A stretch of DNA of 41,761 nucleotides from Verrucomicrobiota bacterium (GTDB lineage Bacteria; Verrucomicrobiota; Verrucomicrobiia; Limisphaerales; BJHT01): assembly GCA_014193395.1 (NCBI GenBank), contig BJHT01000023.1, forward strand, positions 1 to 41,761. Direction: 5' to 3'. Position 1 is the first letter of the stretch, and each line of letters starts with the position of its first letter. The notes under the pieces are model-generated. The model worked only from the letters and a program-made list of their open reading frames with translations, was not told where the DNA came from and ran no database searches. Below, piece by piece: positions 1 through 10,634 of the stretch. A program made the position numbers and the translations under genes.

Positions 1-312
1 AGATTCAGGGCGACCGCAGATGGGGAATTCAATCTGTGGTCGCTTTGAATCGGCGGGAGTTTTTCCGACCGCTGCGAGGCGGTTTCGCGGTTTCGCTTCT
101 CTGGGGGAAGAAGGGGTTAGTGGAACGGGGTTTTCGGCGGGCCGCCGAAAACGGCACGCCGGCGGCGTGCGCTCCCCGGGGCACGGCGGGCGGTCCGCCT
201 CCTCACGTCGGCGGCTACGGGGATGTCCCGCAGATTCAGGGCGACCGCAGATGGGGAATTTCATCGGTGGGTGCTTTGAATCTGCGGGAGGTTTTTCACC
301 AATCACAGCGCC
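1..312. repeat. Non-coding repeat region left of the ABC permease
   Basis: No convincing gene. A roughly 66-bp unit at 1-66 recurs, somewhat degenerate, at 232-297. The first copy folds: positions 2-21 pair with 32-51 at 17 of 20 positions. At 193-217 lies one arm of the 25-bp inverted repeat that is complete at 13971-14040. The short open frames here run through repeat sequence and have no family signature. The ATPase partner expected for the permease at 313 is not in this region and may lie to the left of the window. Confidence 0.6.
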
Positions 313-1950
313 ATGAGTAATCCCATTTTGCGGCGGGAGTTGAAGTTTGCGTTGCGCGCGCCGGTGACGCTGGGGCTGGCGGCGATGTATTTGGGCGTGC
401 TGGCGTTGCTGCTGTGGTGGATGTGGCCGCAGGAGGGGATTTTCTCGATGGCGGCGCGATCGTCGCGGTCGCTGTTGCTGGTTTTCAGCGTGGCGCAGTT
501 GCTCCTGGCGATGCTGTATGCGCCGGCGTTTGCGGCGACGGCGATCACTTCGGAAAAGGAGCGGAACACGTATGACATGCTGTTCGCGACGTTGCTGCGG
601 CCGGGCGAGATCGCGGTGGGCAAGCTGGGGTCGTCGATTCTGGCGCTGCTGATTTTTGTGGCGCTGTCGGTGCCGTTGTTCGCGGCGTGTTTTTTTCTCG
701 GGGCGGTTTCGGTGCGCGAGGCGGCGGTGATTTATCTGATCACGGCGGCGAGCAGCGTGCTGTTCGGGTTGCTGGGGTTGGCGGTGAGTGCGGTGGCGCG
801 GAGTTCGCACACGGCGCTGGTGAGCACGTATCTGCTGTTGTTGGTGGTGAACGCGGGGCCGTGGGTGCCGTATCTGCTGCTGCAGCAGAAGCCGTGGGCG
901 GCGGAGTTTATCTACCAAGTGCGCGCGTTCAGTCCGCTGGCGGCGATGGCGTCGGTGGTGATCCCGGCGTTTCAACCGGTGGGTGCGTGGCAGGGGTATC
1001 TCGGGTTTTGCGCGGTGGGTTCGGCGGTGCTGCTGAGTTTCGTGGTGGGCCGGGTTTACTGGGCGGGACAGCGCAACACGCGGCGGCACGGGCGCGCGAT
1101 TGACGACGCCGGCGAGTTGATGAAGCGCAAGCTGCAGTTCCCGTTTTACCTGATTGATCCAATGCGGCGGAAAGGGAACATCCCGGACTGGCTGAATCCG
1201 ATGTTTGCGAAGGAATTGCGCAGCCAGGCCTTTGGCGGCGGGGTGTGGATTTTCCGCAGCGCCTACGCGTGCTTCGGGCTGTCGATGTTGCTGATGGTCG
1301 GGGCGGTGGGGAATCTCGTGGGGCCGACGCCGAACCTGATCCGCTCGGTGGCGCTCGTTTTTCAGCTCGGCTTGATCGTGCTGATCGTGCCGTCGCTGAC
1401 GGCGGGCGCGATCACGCAGGAACGCGAGCGCGGGAGCATGGAGCTGCTGCGGTTGTCGCGGCTCGGGGCGTTTTCATTTCTCGTGGGGAAAGTGGCGGTG
1501 GCGCTGTTGTTCGTGGCGTTTCTGATATTGGGTGCGCTGCCGGGATGGTTCGCGCTGCATTATCTGGAGATCAACACGCTGAAGGAAATTTTGATCGCGT
1601 GGGCGGTGATCGGGACGGCCATCGCGCTGTCGCTGACGACGGGGCTGTTCAGTTCGGCGATAGCGCCGCGCACGCCGGTGGCGACGGCGCTGGCGTATGG
1701 GCTGATGTTCGCGGTGGCGGTGGTGACGCTGCTGCCGTTGCTGGCGGCGGATCAGATGTCGGTGCGGTTGCGCGAACTGGTGTTCACGGTGAATCCGTTT
1801 GTCGCGGCGTTGCAGGTGCTGACGCGCGGGGTGTTCGAAGATATTGGCGAGCTGTGGCGGCCGCATTTGAAGTTCGCCGGCGCCACGGCCGGGGTGTTTT
1901 TGGTCGTCGCTTATTTGCGACTGCGCCGGATGTTGTTGCCGCAAAAATGA
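313..1950 (+). CDS. ABC-2 type transporter permease, internally duplicated
   Basis: A 545-residue, very hydrophobic protein predicted to be the membrane part of an ABC exporter; the substrate is unknown. It reads as two halves, each with about six hydrophobic segments. Each half carries the same cytoplasmic motif after its second helix: A-I-T-S-E-K-E-R-N-T near residue 77 and A-I-T-Q-E-R-E-R-G-S near residue 360, both followed about 20 residues later by V-G-K. That motif is typical of ABC-2 permeases of the NatB/GldF kind. The two halves are joined by a charged stretch (about residues 255-300). No ATPase gene is in the window. The stop overlaps the next start (ATGA), so the two genes are translationally coupled. 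No strong ribosome binding site is visible before the ATG. Confidence 0.75.
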   Translation: MSNPILRRELKFALRAPVTLGLAAMYLGVLALLLWWMWPQEGIFSMAARSSRSLLLVFSVAQLLLAMLYAPAFAATAITSEKERNTYDMLFATLLRPGEIAVGKLGSSILALLIFVALSVPLFAACFFLGAVSVREAAVIYLITAASSVLFGLLGLAVSAVARSSHTALVSTYLLLLVVNAGPWVPYLLLQQKPWAAEFIYQVRAFSPLAAMASVVIPAFQPVGAWQGYLGFCAVGSAVLLSFVVGRVYWAGQRNTRRHGRAIDDAGELMKRKLQFPFYLIDPMRRKGNIPDWLNPMFAKELRSQAFGGGVWIFRSAYACFGLSMLLMVGAVGNLVGPTPNLIRSVALVFQLGLIVLIVPSLTAGAITQERERGSMELLRLSRLGAFSFLVGKVAVALLFVAFLILGALPGWFALHYLEINTLKEILIAWAVIGTAIALSLTTGLFSSAIAPRTPVATALAYGLMFAVAVVTLLPLLAADQMSVRLRELVFTVNPFVAALQVLTRGVFEDIGELWRPHLKFAGATAGVFLVVAYLRLRRMLLPQK

Positions 1951-3455
1951 CCAATCTTCTCCAAGTGCTCACGGTCTGGACGCCGTTGGTGATGCATCCG
2001 ATGAAGGACGCGGCGACGCACGATTTGCTGCGGGGCGTGCTGGCGGAGCCGGACCCGGTCGTGCGCGAGCGGGCGCTCGAGGCGCTGGCATTGGCGAAAA
2101 GCCCGGCGGACATCGTGCTGGTGCGGAAGCTGCGCGACGCGCCGTTCGAGGCGACGCGGCAGCAGGCGGCGCGCACGGCGATGGCGTTGGGCGAGCCGCT
2201 CGGTGCGCGCGAGGCGGCGGTGGCTGCGGCGACGCGGCGGATGGTGCCGGTGGCGGGCGGGCCGACGTTGGCGGGCGCGGTGCGCAGCGGAGATGTGGTG
2301 GGAATTGCGGGAGCGCTGCGACGGCTGGAGGCGGCGGAGATTGGCGGCAGCGCGGCGGCGGTTTTGGCGCTGCTCGATCACGCGGAAATCTTGGTGCAGG
2401 AGGAGGCGGTGCGCGCGGTGCAGCGGGGGCTGCTGGTGCAGGCGGGGCCGAAGCTTTTGCAGAAACTGGCTGATCCCGACGAGGCGTTGCGTCGCGCGAG
2501 CGCGGAGGCGTTGGGCGCGATGGCGACGAAGCTCAGCGGGGGCGAGGTCATCGCGGCGGTCGTGAAGCGGATGGAGATCGACGAGAGTTCGCTGGTGCGG
2601 CAGGCCGCGGGGAACGTGCTGGTTGCGCGGCACGACGAGGCTGCGCTGGTGGCGTTGCGCGGGCTTCTGCGCAGCGAGCGTGGCGTGACGCGGCAGGCGG
2701 CTGCGCAGGCGTGGGGCGCGTGGGGTGACGCGGAACTGGCGCGGGAGATTGAGCCGTTGCTCGGCGATTCCGCGGACCTCGTGGCGCGCACGGCGGCGGA
2801 GTCGTTGGGGCAGCTCAAGCATCCGGCGTCGAAGGCTCCGCTGATCGCGGCACTGCCGGGGCGCGCGCCATTTGTGCAGGAGAAGATCGCGTGGGCGCTG
2901 GGGGAATTGCGGGCGGCGGAGGCGATCGGCGCGTTGAGCAAACTGCTCGGGACGACGGAGGAGACGTTGAAGGTGGAGGTGATCCGGGCATTGGGAAAAA
3001 CCGGGGACAAGGCCGCGCTGCCGCCGCTGCGGCAGGTGTTGGCGTCGATCTCGGTGATGCACTTGCTGCCGCGAACGCGCGTGGCGGCGCTGGAGGCGTT
3101 GCTCGAAGCGAAGGACAAGCTGTCGCTGCCGCGGGCGAGCGCGCTGGTGACAGACTTGGTGGTTCCGCCGCCGCCGGGGGGCGGGCCGAGCCATGATGAC
3201 AACTCGGTGCGCGTGGCGGCGCTGCGGTTTCTCGCGGCGCTCGGCGACAAAAACACGGGTATCGCGTTGCAGGCGGCGTTCAAGTACATGGCGCCGCGCG
3301 ATATTCGGCCGGCGGTGGCGGAGACGTACACGCGGCTGTTGGGGCGGACTTATGTGCCGCTGCCGGATGAGGATTCGCGGGGGTATTTTGTGGAGAGCCT
3401 GGCAGTTCGCGAGCGGGTGGAGTTGCCGCTGCCGGGGGTGAGGTTGCAACCGTAA
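1947..3455 (+). CDS. HEAT/PBS-lyase repeat protein
   Basis: A 502-residue Ala/Leu/Arg-rich protein made almost wholly of paired helices of about 30 residues. Each carries HEAT-like signatures such as D-P-x-x-x-R-x-x-A-x-x-A-L (for example near residues 30-45, 170-185, 270-285). Such solenoids are scaffolds for protein binding. A Pro/Gly-rich break (P-P-P-P-G-G-G-P near residue 410) separates the last repeats. I chose the ATG at 1947, although the frame is open back to 1245, because upstream codons only shadow the permease and this ATG overlaps the permease stop by four bases. The coupling suggests the protein works with the transporter, perhaps as a cytoplasmic adaptor (inference). No signal peptide is seen. 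Confidence 0.7.
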   Translation: MTNLLQVLTVWTPLVMHPMKDAATHDLLRGVLAEPDPVVRERALEALALAKSPADIVLVRKLRDAPFEATRQQAARTAMALGEPLGAREAAVAAATRRMVPVAGGPTLAGAVRSGDVVGIAGALRRLEAAEIGGSAAAVLALLDHAEILVQEEAVRAVQRGLLVQAGPKLLQKLADPDEALRRASAEALGAMATKLSGGEVIAAVVKRMEIDESSLVRQAAGNVLVARHDEAALVALRGLLRSERGVTRQAAAQAWGAWGDAELAREIEPLLGDSADLVARTAAESLGQLKHPASKAPLIAALPGRAPFVQEKIAWALGELRAAEAIGALSKLLGTTEETLKVEVIRALGKTGDKAALPPLRQVLASISVMHLLPRTRVAALEALLEAKDKLSLPRASALVTDLVVPPPPGGGPSHDDNSVRVAALRFLAALGDKNTGIALQAAFKYMAPRDIRPAVAETYTRLLGRTYVPLPDEDSRGYFVESLAVRERVELPLPGVRLQP

Positions 3456-3535
3456 CACGAGGGGAAGGTTTGGGGCGACGATGGCGGCGAGCGCGGAGGT
3501 GGCGGTGAGCGCATGGGAATGGGGCAGGGGGTTTT

Positions 3536-3610
3536 TGGCAAAGGAATGGAGGCAAAGGAATGGGGACGGGGAACGTTTTTCTTCATTCGTTTGCCTCCAT
3601 TCCTTTGCCA
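3536..3610. repeat. Inverted repeat family B, copy 1
   Basis: Arms 3536-3562 and 3584-3610 are complementary at 26 of 27 positions around a 21-nt loop. Each arm is a tandem duplication of a 14-mer, GGCAAAGGAATGGA, so the element is a palindrome built from direct repeats. Two further copies occur at 14136-14210 and 20293-20384. All three lie between genes. Confidence 0.9.
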
Positions 3611-3869
3611 AATCAGGTTCGGAGATTGGGGTTCATTTCCGTGTTGGCCGTGATGTGTTGGACGACCCGCCGCCGACGACGACGCAGGGAGAATCCGGGT
3701 GCCGAAACGGCACAGCATCGGGCAACGTGTCCGGCAGGCGAAGGGCGGGGCGTTGGCAGGCGGATCGGTCGCGCTGGGTGGATGCGGATGCCTCGTCACG
3801 AGGGCGGCTGCGGGTTCTCGGGTTACCGGCGCTCCTCCACAACTAATTTGGCCCGCTGGTACGGTCCCC

Positions 3870-3889
3870 CACCACAAATGGTGTTTTTT
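3870..3889 (+). terminator. Possible weak intrinsic terminator
   Basis: A five-base stem, CACCA at 3870-3874 and TGGTG at 3879-3883, with a CAAA loop, is followed by six T residues (3884-3889). The T tract fits Rho-independent termination, but the stem is short for a GC-rich genome. It would stop transcription arriving from the HEAT gene before gyrB. Confidence 0.3.
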
Positions 3890-3939
3890 GACGAAAAGAG
3901 ATGGAAATAGAGGTTGTTATCGGAAGCCCATTTTCGTAG

Positions 3940-6501
<2,562 letters not shown>

Positions 6502-6510
6502 AGAAAGGGA

Positions 6511-6540
6511 TTGACGAGTGTAGTCACGCGTGACTACATA
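6511..6540 (+). promoter_or_regulatory. Promoter with palindromic operator for the toxin-antitoxin operon
   Basis: A perfect 20-bp palindrome, TGTAGTCACGCGTGACTACA, occupies 6519-6538. TTGACG at 6511-6516 matches a -35 element. TACATA at 6535-6540, 18 bp later, could be a weak -10. The palindrome then fills the spacer, where a repressor would block RNA polymerase, as expected for autoregulation by an antitoxin-toxin complex. A -10 here would place the transcript start near the antitoxin ATG at 6547, which would make the message leaderless. The palindrome is directly visible; the promoter reading is inference. Confidence 0.65.
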
Positions 6541-6546
6541 GCGCCC

Positions 6547-6876
6547 ATGAAGACGAAACCTAACAAAACCATCGCCCGAAGGGCCAAGCCGAGCGCCATC
6601 GATTTGGAGGAAGCCGCGACCATACCGGGAATCGGGATCACCATTCCCGTCCGAGTTGCCAAGGCCAAGCTGTCGGCAGTGCTGGAAGTGGTCGCGGGCG
6701 GTCAGCAGGTCACCATCACCAGCGGCGGTTTGCCGAAAGCGGTGCTCTCGCCGGTTTCCGCGGAGCGTGGGCGCAAAGTGTTCATGGGGATGGGAGATTA
6801 CCTCCTCAAACAACCGATTCATCGGGGGCTTTCCGCTGATGAAATCCTTCGTGAGGAACGCGTTTCCCGCGGTTGA
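6547..6876 (+). CDS. Phd/YefM-like antitoxin
   Basis: A 109-residue protein. The segment I-P-V-R-V-A-K-A-K-L-S-A-V-L followed by V-A-G-G-Q-Q-V-T-I-T and G-L-P-K-A-V-L-S-P-V (about residues 37-75) is the Phd/YefM DNA-binding and dimerisation fold. The Arg/Glu-rich tail D-E-I-L-R-E-E-R is the usual flexible toxin-binding end. The N-terminus, about 35 basic residues, is longer than usual. I prefer the ATG at 6547 over the TTG at 6511, because 6511-6540 carries the promoter and operator. The stop overlaps the toxin start by one base (TGATG). Expected role: neutralise the PIN toxin and, with it, repress the operon at the palindrome. Confidence 0.8.
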   Translation: MKTKPNKTIARRAKPSAIDLEEAATIPGIGITIPVRVAKAKLSAVLEVVAGGQQVTITSGGLPKAVLSPVSAERGRKVFMGMGDYLLKQPIHRGLSADEILREERVSRG

Positions 6877-7331
6877 TGCCGATGTATCTCGACCCAGCCA
6901 TAATCGTGAAGCTGCTCGTGCGGGAAACCGACAGCGAGTGGTTCGGGCGTAACCTGGTCGGGCAGATCTTTGAAGCCTCCGAACTGGCGCTCGCGGACGT
7001 GCGATATGCGCTGCTCGCACAGGAGCGGGCAGGGCAGATCACGAAGTCTGAACGGGTGATGGCCGAAAAGAAGTTTCAAGCAATGTTGGAGGAGGAAATC
7101 ATCCGACTTTTGCCGCTGAATCGCACGGTTCTGGAGCGTGCCAAAGCCATCCAGATGGCGTGTCATCCGCACCTTTCGATGCGGACCATCGATTCGTTGC
7201 ATGTCGCCACCTGTGCCTTGCACAACATCGGCACCATGGCCACCACGGATGGTCGGCGGCGCGCCGCTTGCGAACAGTTCGGCATCGCACTTATTCCCGC
7301 CAAACCGGAAGACGTGACCAATCCTACCTAA
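6876..7331 (+). CDS. PIN-domain toxin, VapC type
   Basis: A 151-residue PIN-domain ribonuclease; VapC toxins of this fold cut tRNA or rRNA. The acidic metal-binding residues are visible: D6 in M-Y-L-D-P, D41 in A-L-A-D-V-R (more often Glu in the family), D106 in T-I-D-S-L-H-V-A-T, and D125 in T-T-D-G-R. The first motif has Pro where Thr or Ser is common (L-D-P-A instead of L-D-T-S). The ATG at 6876 overlaps the antitoxin stop; a second ATG at 6882 is also possible. gyrA begins 10 bp after the stop, so the toxin sits inside a gyrase transcription unit. All four acidic positions are kept, so it is probably active. Confidence 0.8.
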   Translation: MPMYLDPAIIVKLLVRETDSEWFGRNLVGQIFEASELALADVRYALLAQERAGQITKSERVMAEKKFQAMLEEEIIRLLPLNRTVLERAKAIQMACHPHLSMRTIDSLHVATCALHNIGTMATTDGRRRAACEQFGIALIPAKPEDVTNPT

Positions 7332-7341
7332 TCTTTACCAA

Positions 7342-10029
7342 ATGCCCGACGAAACCGACCCCGACTCCACAGCCTCCCACGCGACCGGCGGCGCCTATTC
7401 CGTTGGCGAGAAGATCGCGAAAATCAACGTCGCCGACGAGATCAAGAACTCGTTCCTCGACTACTCGATGTCCGTGATCATCTCACGCGCGCTGCCCGAC
7501 GTGCGCGACGGCCTCAAGCCCTCGCAGCGCCGCATCCTGTTCGCGATGCACGAGCTGTCGCTCTTCCCCGGCCGCAAGCATTACAAGTGCGCCAAAATTT
7601 GCGGTGACACCTCGGGCAACTACCACCCGCACGGCGAGGCGGTGATCTACCCGACGCTTGTCCACATGGCCCAGCCGTGGGTCATGCGCGAGAAGCTCGT
7701 GGACGGGAAGGGGAACTTCGGCTCCATCGAAAACGATCCCCCGGCGGCCATGCGTTACACCGAGGCGCGGCTCACGCACCTCGGCGCGGCGTTGATGCAG
7801 GACATGGACAAAGACACGGTGGACTTTGTCCCGAACTACGACGAGCGGATGACCGAGCCGAAGGTCTTTCCCGCGGCGTTCCCGAATCTCCTCGTCAACG
7901 GCGGCACGGGCATCGCGGTCGGCATGGCCACCAACATGGCCCCGCACAACCTCGGCGAAATCGTCGATGGCATCTGCGCGCAGATTGAAAATCCGGACAT
8001 CACGATCCCGGAGTTGATGAAGTTCATCAAAGGCCCGGACTTCCCCACCGGCGGCATGATTTGCGGCGTCGAGGGCATCAAAAATTATTTCACCACCGGC
8101 CGCGGCAGCGTGAAACTGCGCGGCCGCGTCGGGGTCGAGGAACTCAAGGGCAACCGCGAGCAGCTCGTCATCACGGAGATTCCGTTCAACGTCAACCGCG
8201 CCGGCCTCGAGGAGCAGATCGCCGCGCTCGTGAACGAAAAGATCATCTCCGAGATTTCGGCGATGCGGAACGAGTCCGACGAGAACACGCGGCTTGTCAT
8301 GGAGCTCAAGCGCGACGGCCTGCCCAAGGTCGTCATCAACAAGCTCTATCAGCACACGCAGCTTGAGGTTTCGTTCAGCGTCAATTCGCTTGCGATCGAC
8401 CACGGCCGCCCGAAGACGCTCAACCTCAAGGAGCTGATCCAGTGCTACATCGATCACCGCCGCGAAGTGATCCTGCGCCGCACGCGCTTCGAGTTGCGCA
8501 AGGCCGAGGAGCGCGCCGAGGTCCTCGAGGGCTATCTCATCGCGCTGTCCAACCTCGATGAATTCATCCGCATCATCCGCAGTTCCAAAAATCGCGACGA
8601 GGCCAAGATCAAGCTGCTCGCCTTCGAATGGAGCCGCGCGCAGGTCGAAAGCTGGGCGATCCTGATTCGCCACGACGGCCGCCTTGTCAACGGCCGCTAC
8701 GCTCTCACCGAGCGCCAGGTGGATTCGATTCTCGACCTCCGTCTCTACCAGCTCACCGGCTTGGAAATCGACAAGGTCGAGGCCGAATACAAGGCCCTGA
8801 TTGAGGTCATCAAGGACCTCCTCGACATTCTCGCCAAGGAATCGCGCGTCATGGCGATCATCAAAAACGAGCTGCTTGCCATCAAACAAAAGCACGCCAC
8901 GCCGCGCAAAACCCAGATCGTCCCGGACGAAGGCGAGATCGCCATCGAGGACCTCATCGCCAACGAGGGTGTCATCATCACGCTCACGCACGGCGGACTC
9001 ATCAAGCGCACCAACGTCTCCGCCTACCGCTCGCAGCGGCGCGGCGGCAAGGGCGTCATCGGCATGACCACCCGCGAGGGCGGGGGCGGCGAGGGCGAGA
9101 CGGCCGACTTCATCGAGCATCTCTTCACCGCGAGCACGCACGATTACCTGATGTTCTTCACGAACACCGGCCGCGTGTACGTCGAGCGCGTGCATGAGAT
9201 TCCCGACATGGGCCGCGCCTCCAAGGGCCGCAGCATCGCCAATATTCTCGAACTGAAGGCCGACGAGAAAATCGCCGCGCTCATCCGCATCCAGTCCAAG
9301 ACCGACGCGGACCGGCAGGACATTACTTGGGAACAATCCGGCGAACTCTTCTTCGCCACGCGCCAGGGCACGGTGAAGAAAACGTCGCTGAACGAATTCG
9401 GCAACGTGCGCAAAGGCGGCATGATCGCCATCGGCATCGACCCCGGCGACACGCTCATTGCGGTGAAGCTCACCCGCGGCAGCATTGTGGAAAACGAGGA
9501 TGTGAAGGATCCCGGCGACGACGTCGTGCTGATCACCAAGGACGGCATGAGCATCCGCTTCAGCGAGGCGGACGTGCGCTCGATGGGCCGCTCCGCCACC
9601 GGCGTGCGCGGCATCAGTTTGGAAAAAGGCGACGAACTCGTCGCCGCGGCCATCGTTGTGCCCGACGCGACCCTGCTCGTTGCGGGAGCCGGCGGCATTG
9701 GCAAACGCACGGACTTCGGTGAATACCGCGTCCAGTCGCGCGGCGGCAAAGGCATCATCACGATGAAGACCGGCGACAAGACCGGCGTGGTGATCGGTGC
9801 GCTAACCGTGCGCGACGCCGACGAAATCATGCTCATCACGACCGGTGGTCAGTTGGTGCGGACCTTCGTGAAAGACATCCGCGAGGCGGGCCGGAACACG
9901 ATGGGAGTGAAGCTGATCAACCTTGATGCCGGCGATCAGTTGCTCGCCATCGCGCCGGTGATCAATGAGGACAAGGACGAAACTGCCGCGCCGACGGGCG
10001 CGCCTGCGCCTGCGCCCACGCCGGAGTAA
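7342..10029 (+). CDS. gyrA: DNA gyrase subunit A
   Basis: An 895-residue breakage-reunion subunit. The catalytic tyrosine is Y139 in A-A-M-R-Y-T-E. The GyrA box Q-R-R-G-G-K-G near residue 564, followed by beta-pinwheel repeats such as S-R-G-G-K-G-I, shows a DNA-wrapping gyrase C-terminal domain, not ParC. The quinolone region reads H-P-H-G-E-A-V-I-Y-P (residues 95-104), so the positions matching E. coli Ser83 and Asp87 are Ala100 and Pro104. The C-terminus is a short Ala/Pro-rich tail. With only 10 bp to the toxin stop, transcription probably comes from the upstream operon. Confidence 0.98.
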   Translation: MPDETDPDSTASHATGGAYSVGEKIAKINVADEIKNSFLDYSMSVIISRALPDVRDGLKPSQRRILFAMHELSLFPGRKHYKCAKICGDTSGNYHPHGEAVIYPTLVHMAQPWVMREKLVDGKGNFGSIENDPPAAMRYTEARLTHLGAALMQDMDKDTVDFVPNYDERMTEPKVFPAAFPNLLVNGGTGIAVGMATNMAPHNLGEIVDGICAQIENPDITIPELMKFIKGPDFPTGGMICGVEGIKNYFTTGRGSVKLRGRVGVEELKGNREQLVITEIPFNVNRAGLEEQIAALVNEKIISEISAMRNESDENTRLVMELKRDGLPKVVINKLYQHTQLEVSFSVNSLAIDHGRPKTLNLKELIQCYIDHRREVILRRTRFELRKAEERAEVLEGYLIALSNLDEFIRIIRSSKNRDEAKIKLLAFEWSRAQVESWAILIRHDGRLVNGRYALTERQVDSILDLRLYQLTGLEIDKVEAEYKALIEVIKDLLDILAKESRVMAIIKNELLAIKQKHATPRKTQIVPDEGEIAIEDLIANEGVIITLTHGGLIKRTNVSAYRSQRRGGKGVIGMTTREGGGGEGETADFIEHLFTASTHDYLMFFTNTGRVYVERVHEIPDMGRASKGRSIANILELKADEKIAALIRIQSKTDADRQDITWEQSGELFFATRQGTVKKTSLNEFGNVRKGGMIAIGIDPGDTLIAVKLTRGSIVENEDVKDPGDDVVLITKDGMSIRFSEADVRSMGRSATGVRGISLEKGDELVAAAIVVPDATLLVAGAGGIGKRTDFGEYRVQSRGGKGIITMKTGDKTGVVIGALTVRDADEIMLITTGGQLVRTFVKDIREAGRNTMGVKLINLDAGDQLLAIAPVINEDKDETAAPTGAPAPAPTPE

Positions 10030-10345
10030 ACGGCGGGGCGGCGGCAAGCCGGATTTGTAGATGGGAAGCTGCTCGGAGTTTAGACAAGCCGCAGTGCGCT
10101 TGGCCAGGGACGCAGCAAGGTGGACGCGGCGGCGATGTTTTTGACGCCGCTGGAAGTTCTGACGTCGCTGCGCCCGGGGACGGGCGCACTCCCCTGCCGC
10201 ACTCGGAGTGCGGCCGTCCCCGGCCGCAGCGACGTCCGCCTGCAATCGGGGCTTGGAAAAACGGAAGGGGTCGTACCATTCGGAAGCTTGTAGCGCCTGA
10301 GATCGGGCGCACTCCGCCAACTTCCGCGTCCACCGTCCCTCCGCC
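10030..10345. other. Convergent intergenic region after gyrA
   Basis: Lies between convergent genes. It holds a strong structured element at 10161-10236 (separate entry). The flanks 10240-10330 are GC-rich and carry further short inverted pieces. I see no gene here. The position fits a bidirectional transcription barrier. Confidence 0.5.
10161..10236. repeat. Inverted repeat family E, three-way hairpin
   Basis: Outer arms 10161-10183 and 10214-10236 pair at 22 of 23 positions. The 30-nt interior contains a second perfect hairpin (CCGCACTC at 10197-10204 against GAGTGCGG at 10206-10213). A related, more decayed element (GGTCCCCG ... CGGGGACC type) lies at about 26665-26760. Located 130 bp past gyrA, it may end transcription from both sides. 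Confidence 0.8.
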
Positions 10346-10546
10346 TCACTGATTCACCCGGAACACTGACAGCACCACCAGGCCAAAGACGACGGCGAGG
10401 AAGACGGTCGAGGCCACGAACAGCGTGATGGGGTGCAGGCAGTGCAGGACGAACTCCAGGAACATGATGAGGATGGCGGTAAATTTCAGCGCGCGAATCA
10501 GCGCGCGGAGCAATTCACTTTTTTTCGCTGAAGTTGATTCCGTCAT
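10346..10546 (-). CDS. Small two-span membrane protein, unknown
   Basis: A 66-residue protein with a polar N-terminus (M-T-E-S-T-S-A-K-K) and two hydrophobic segments at about residues 18-35 and 38-60, separated by C-L-H-P. It ends F-R-V-N-Q. I recognise no family. An in-frame ATG 18 bp upstream (position 10564) is an alternative start, and neither has a clear ribosome binding site. It lies 88 bp downstream of hisS on the same strand and may be cotranscribed with it. The hydrophobic pattern makes a real gene more likely than not. Confidence 0.5.
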   Translation of the reverse strand: MTESTSAKKSELLRALIRALKFTAILIMFLEFVLHCLHPITLFVASTVFLAVVFGLVVLSVFRVNQ

Positions 10547-10634
10547 TGGTTTGCCACGATTCATCCCGCGGGCGGACTGACGAGCGGCCCTTTCCACTAC
10601 GTCACGGACCTTGGTTTCGCAAGCTGGGGTGGGA

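Noticed and set aside
1245..1946. N-terminal extension of the HEAT protein
   Set aside because: These codons are the shadow of the permease; the ATG at 1947 overlaps the permease stop in the usual coupled way.
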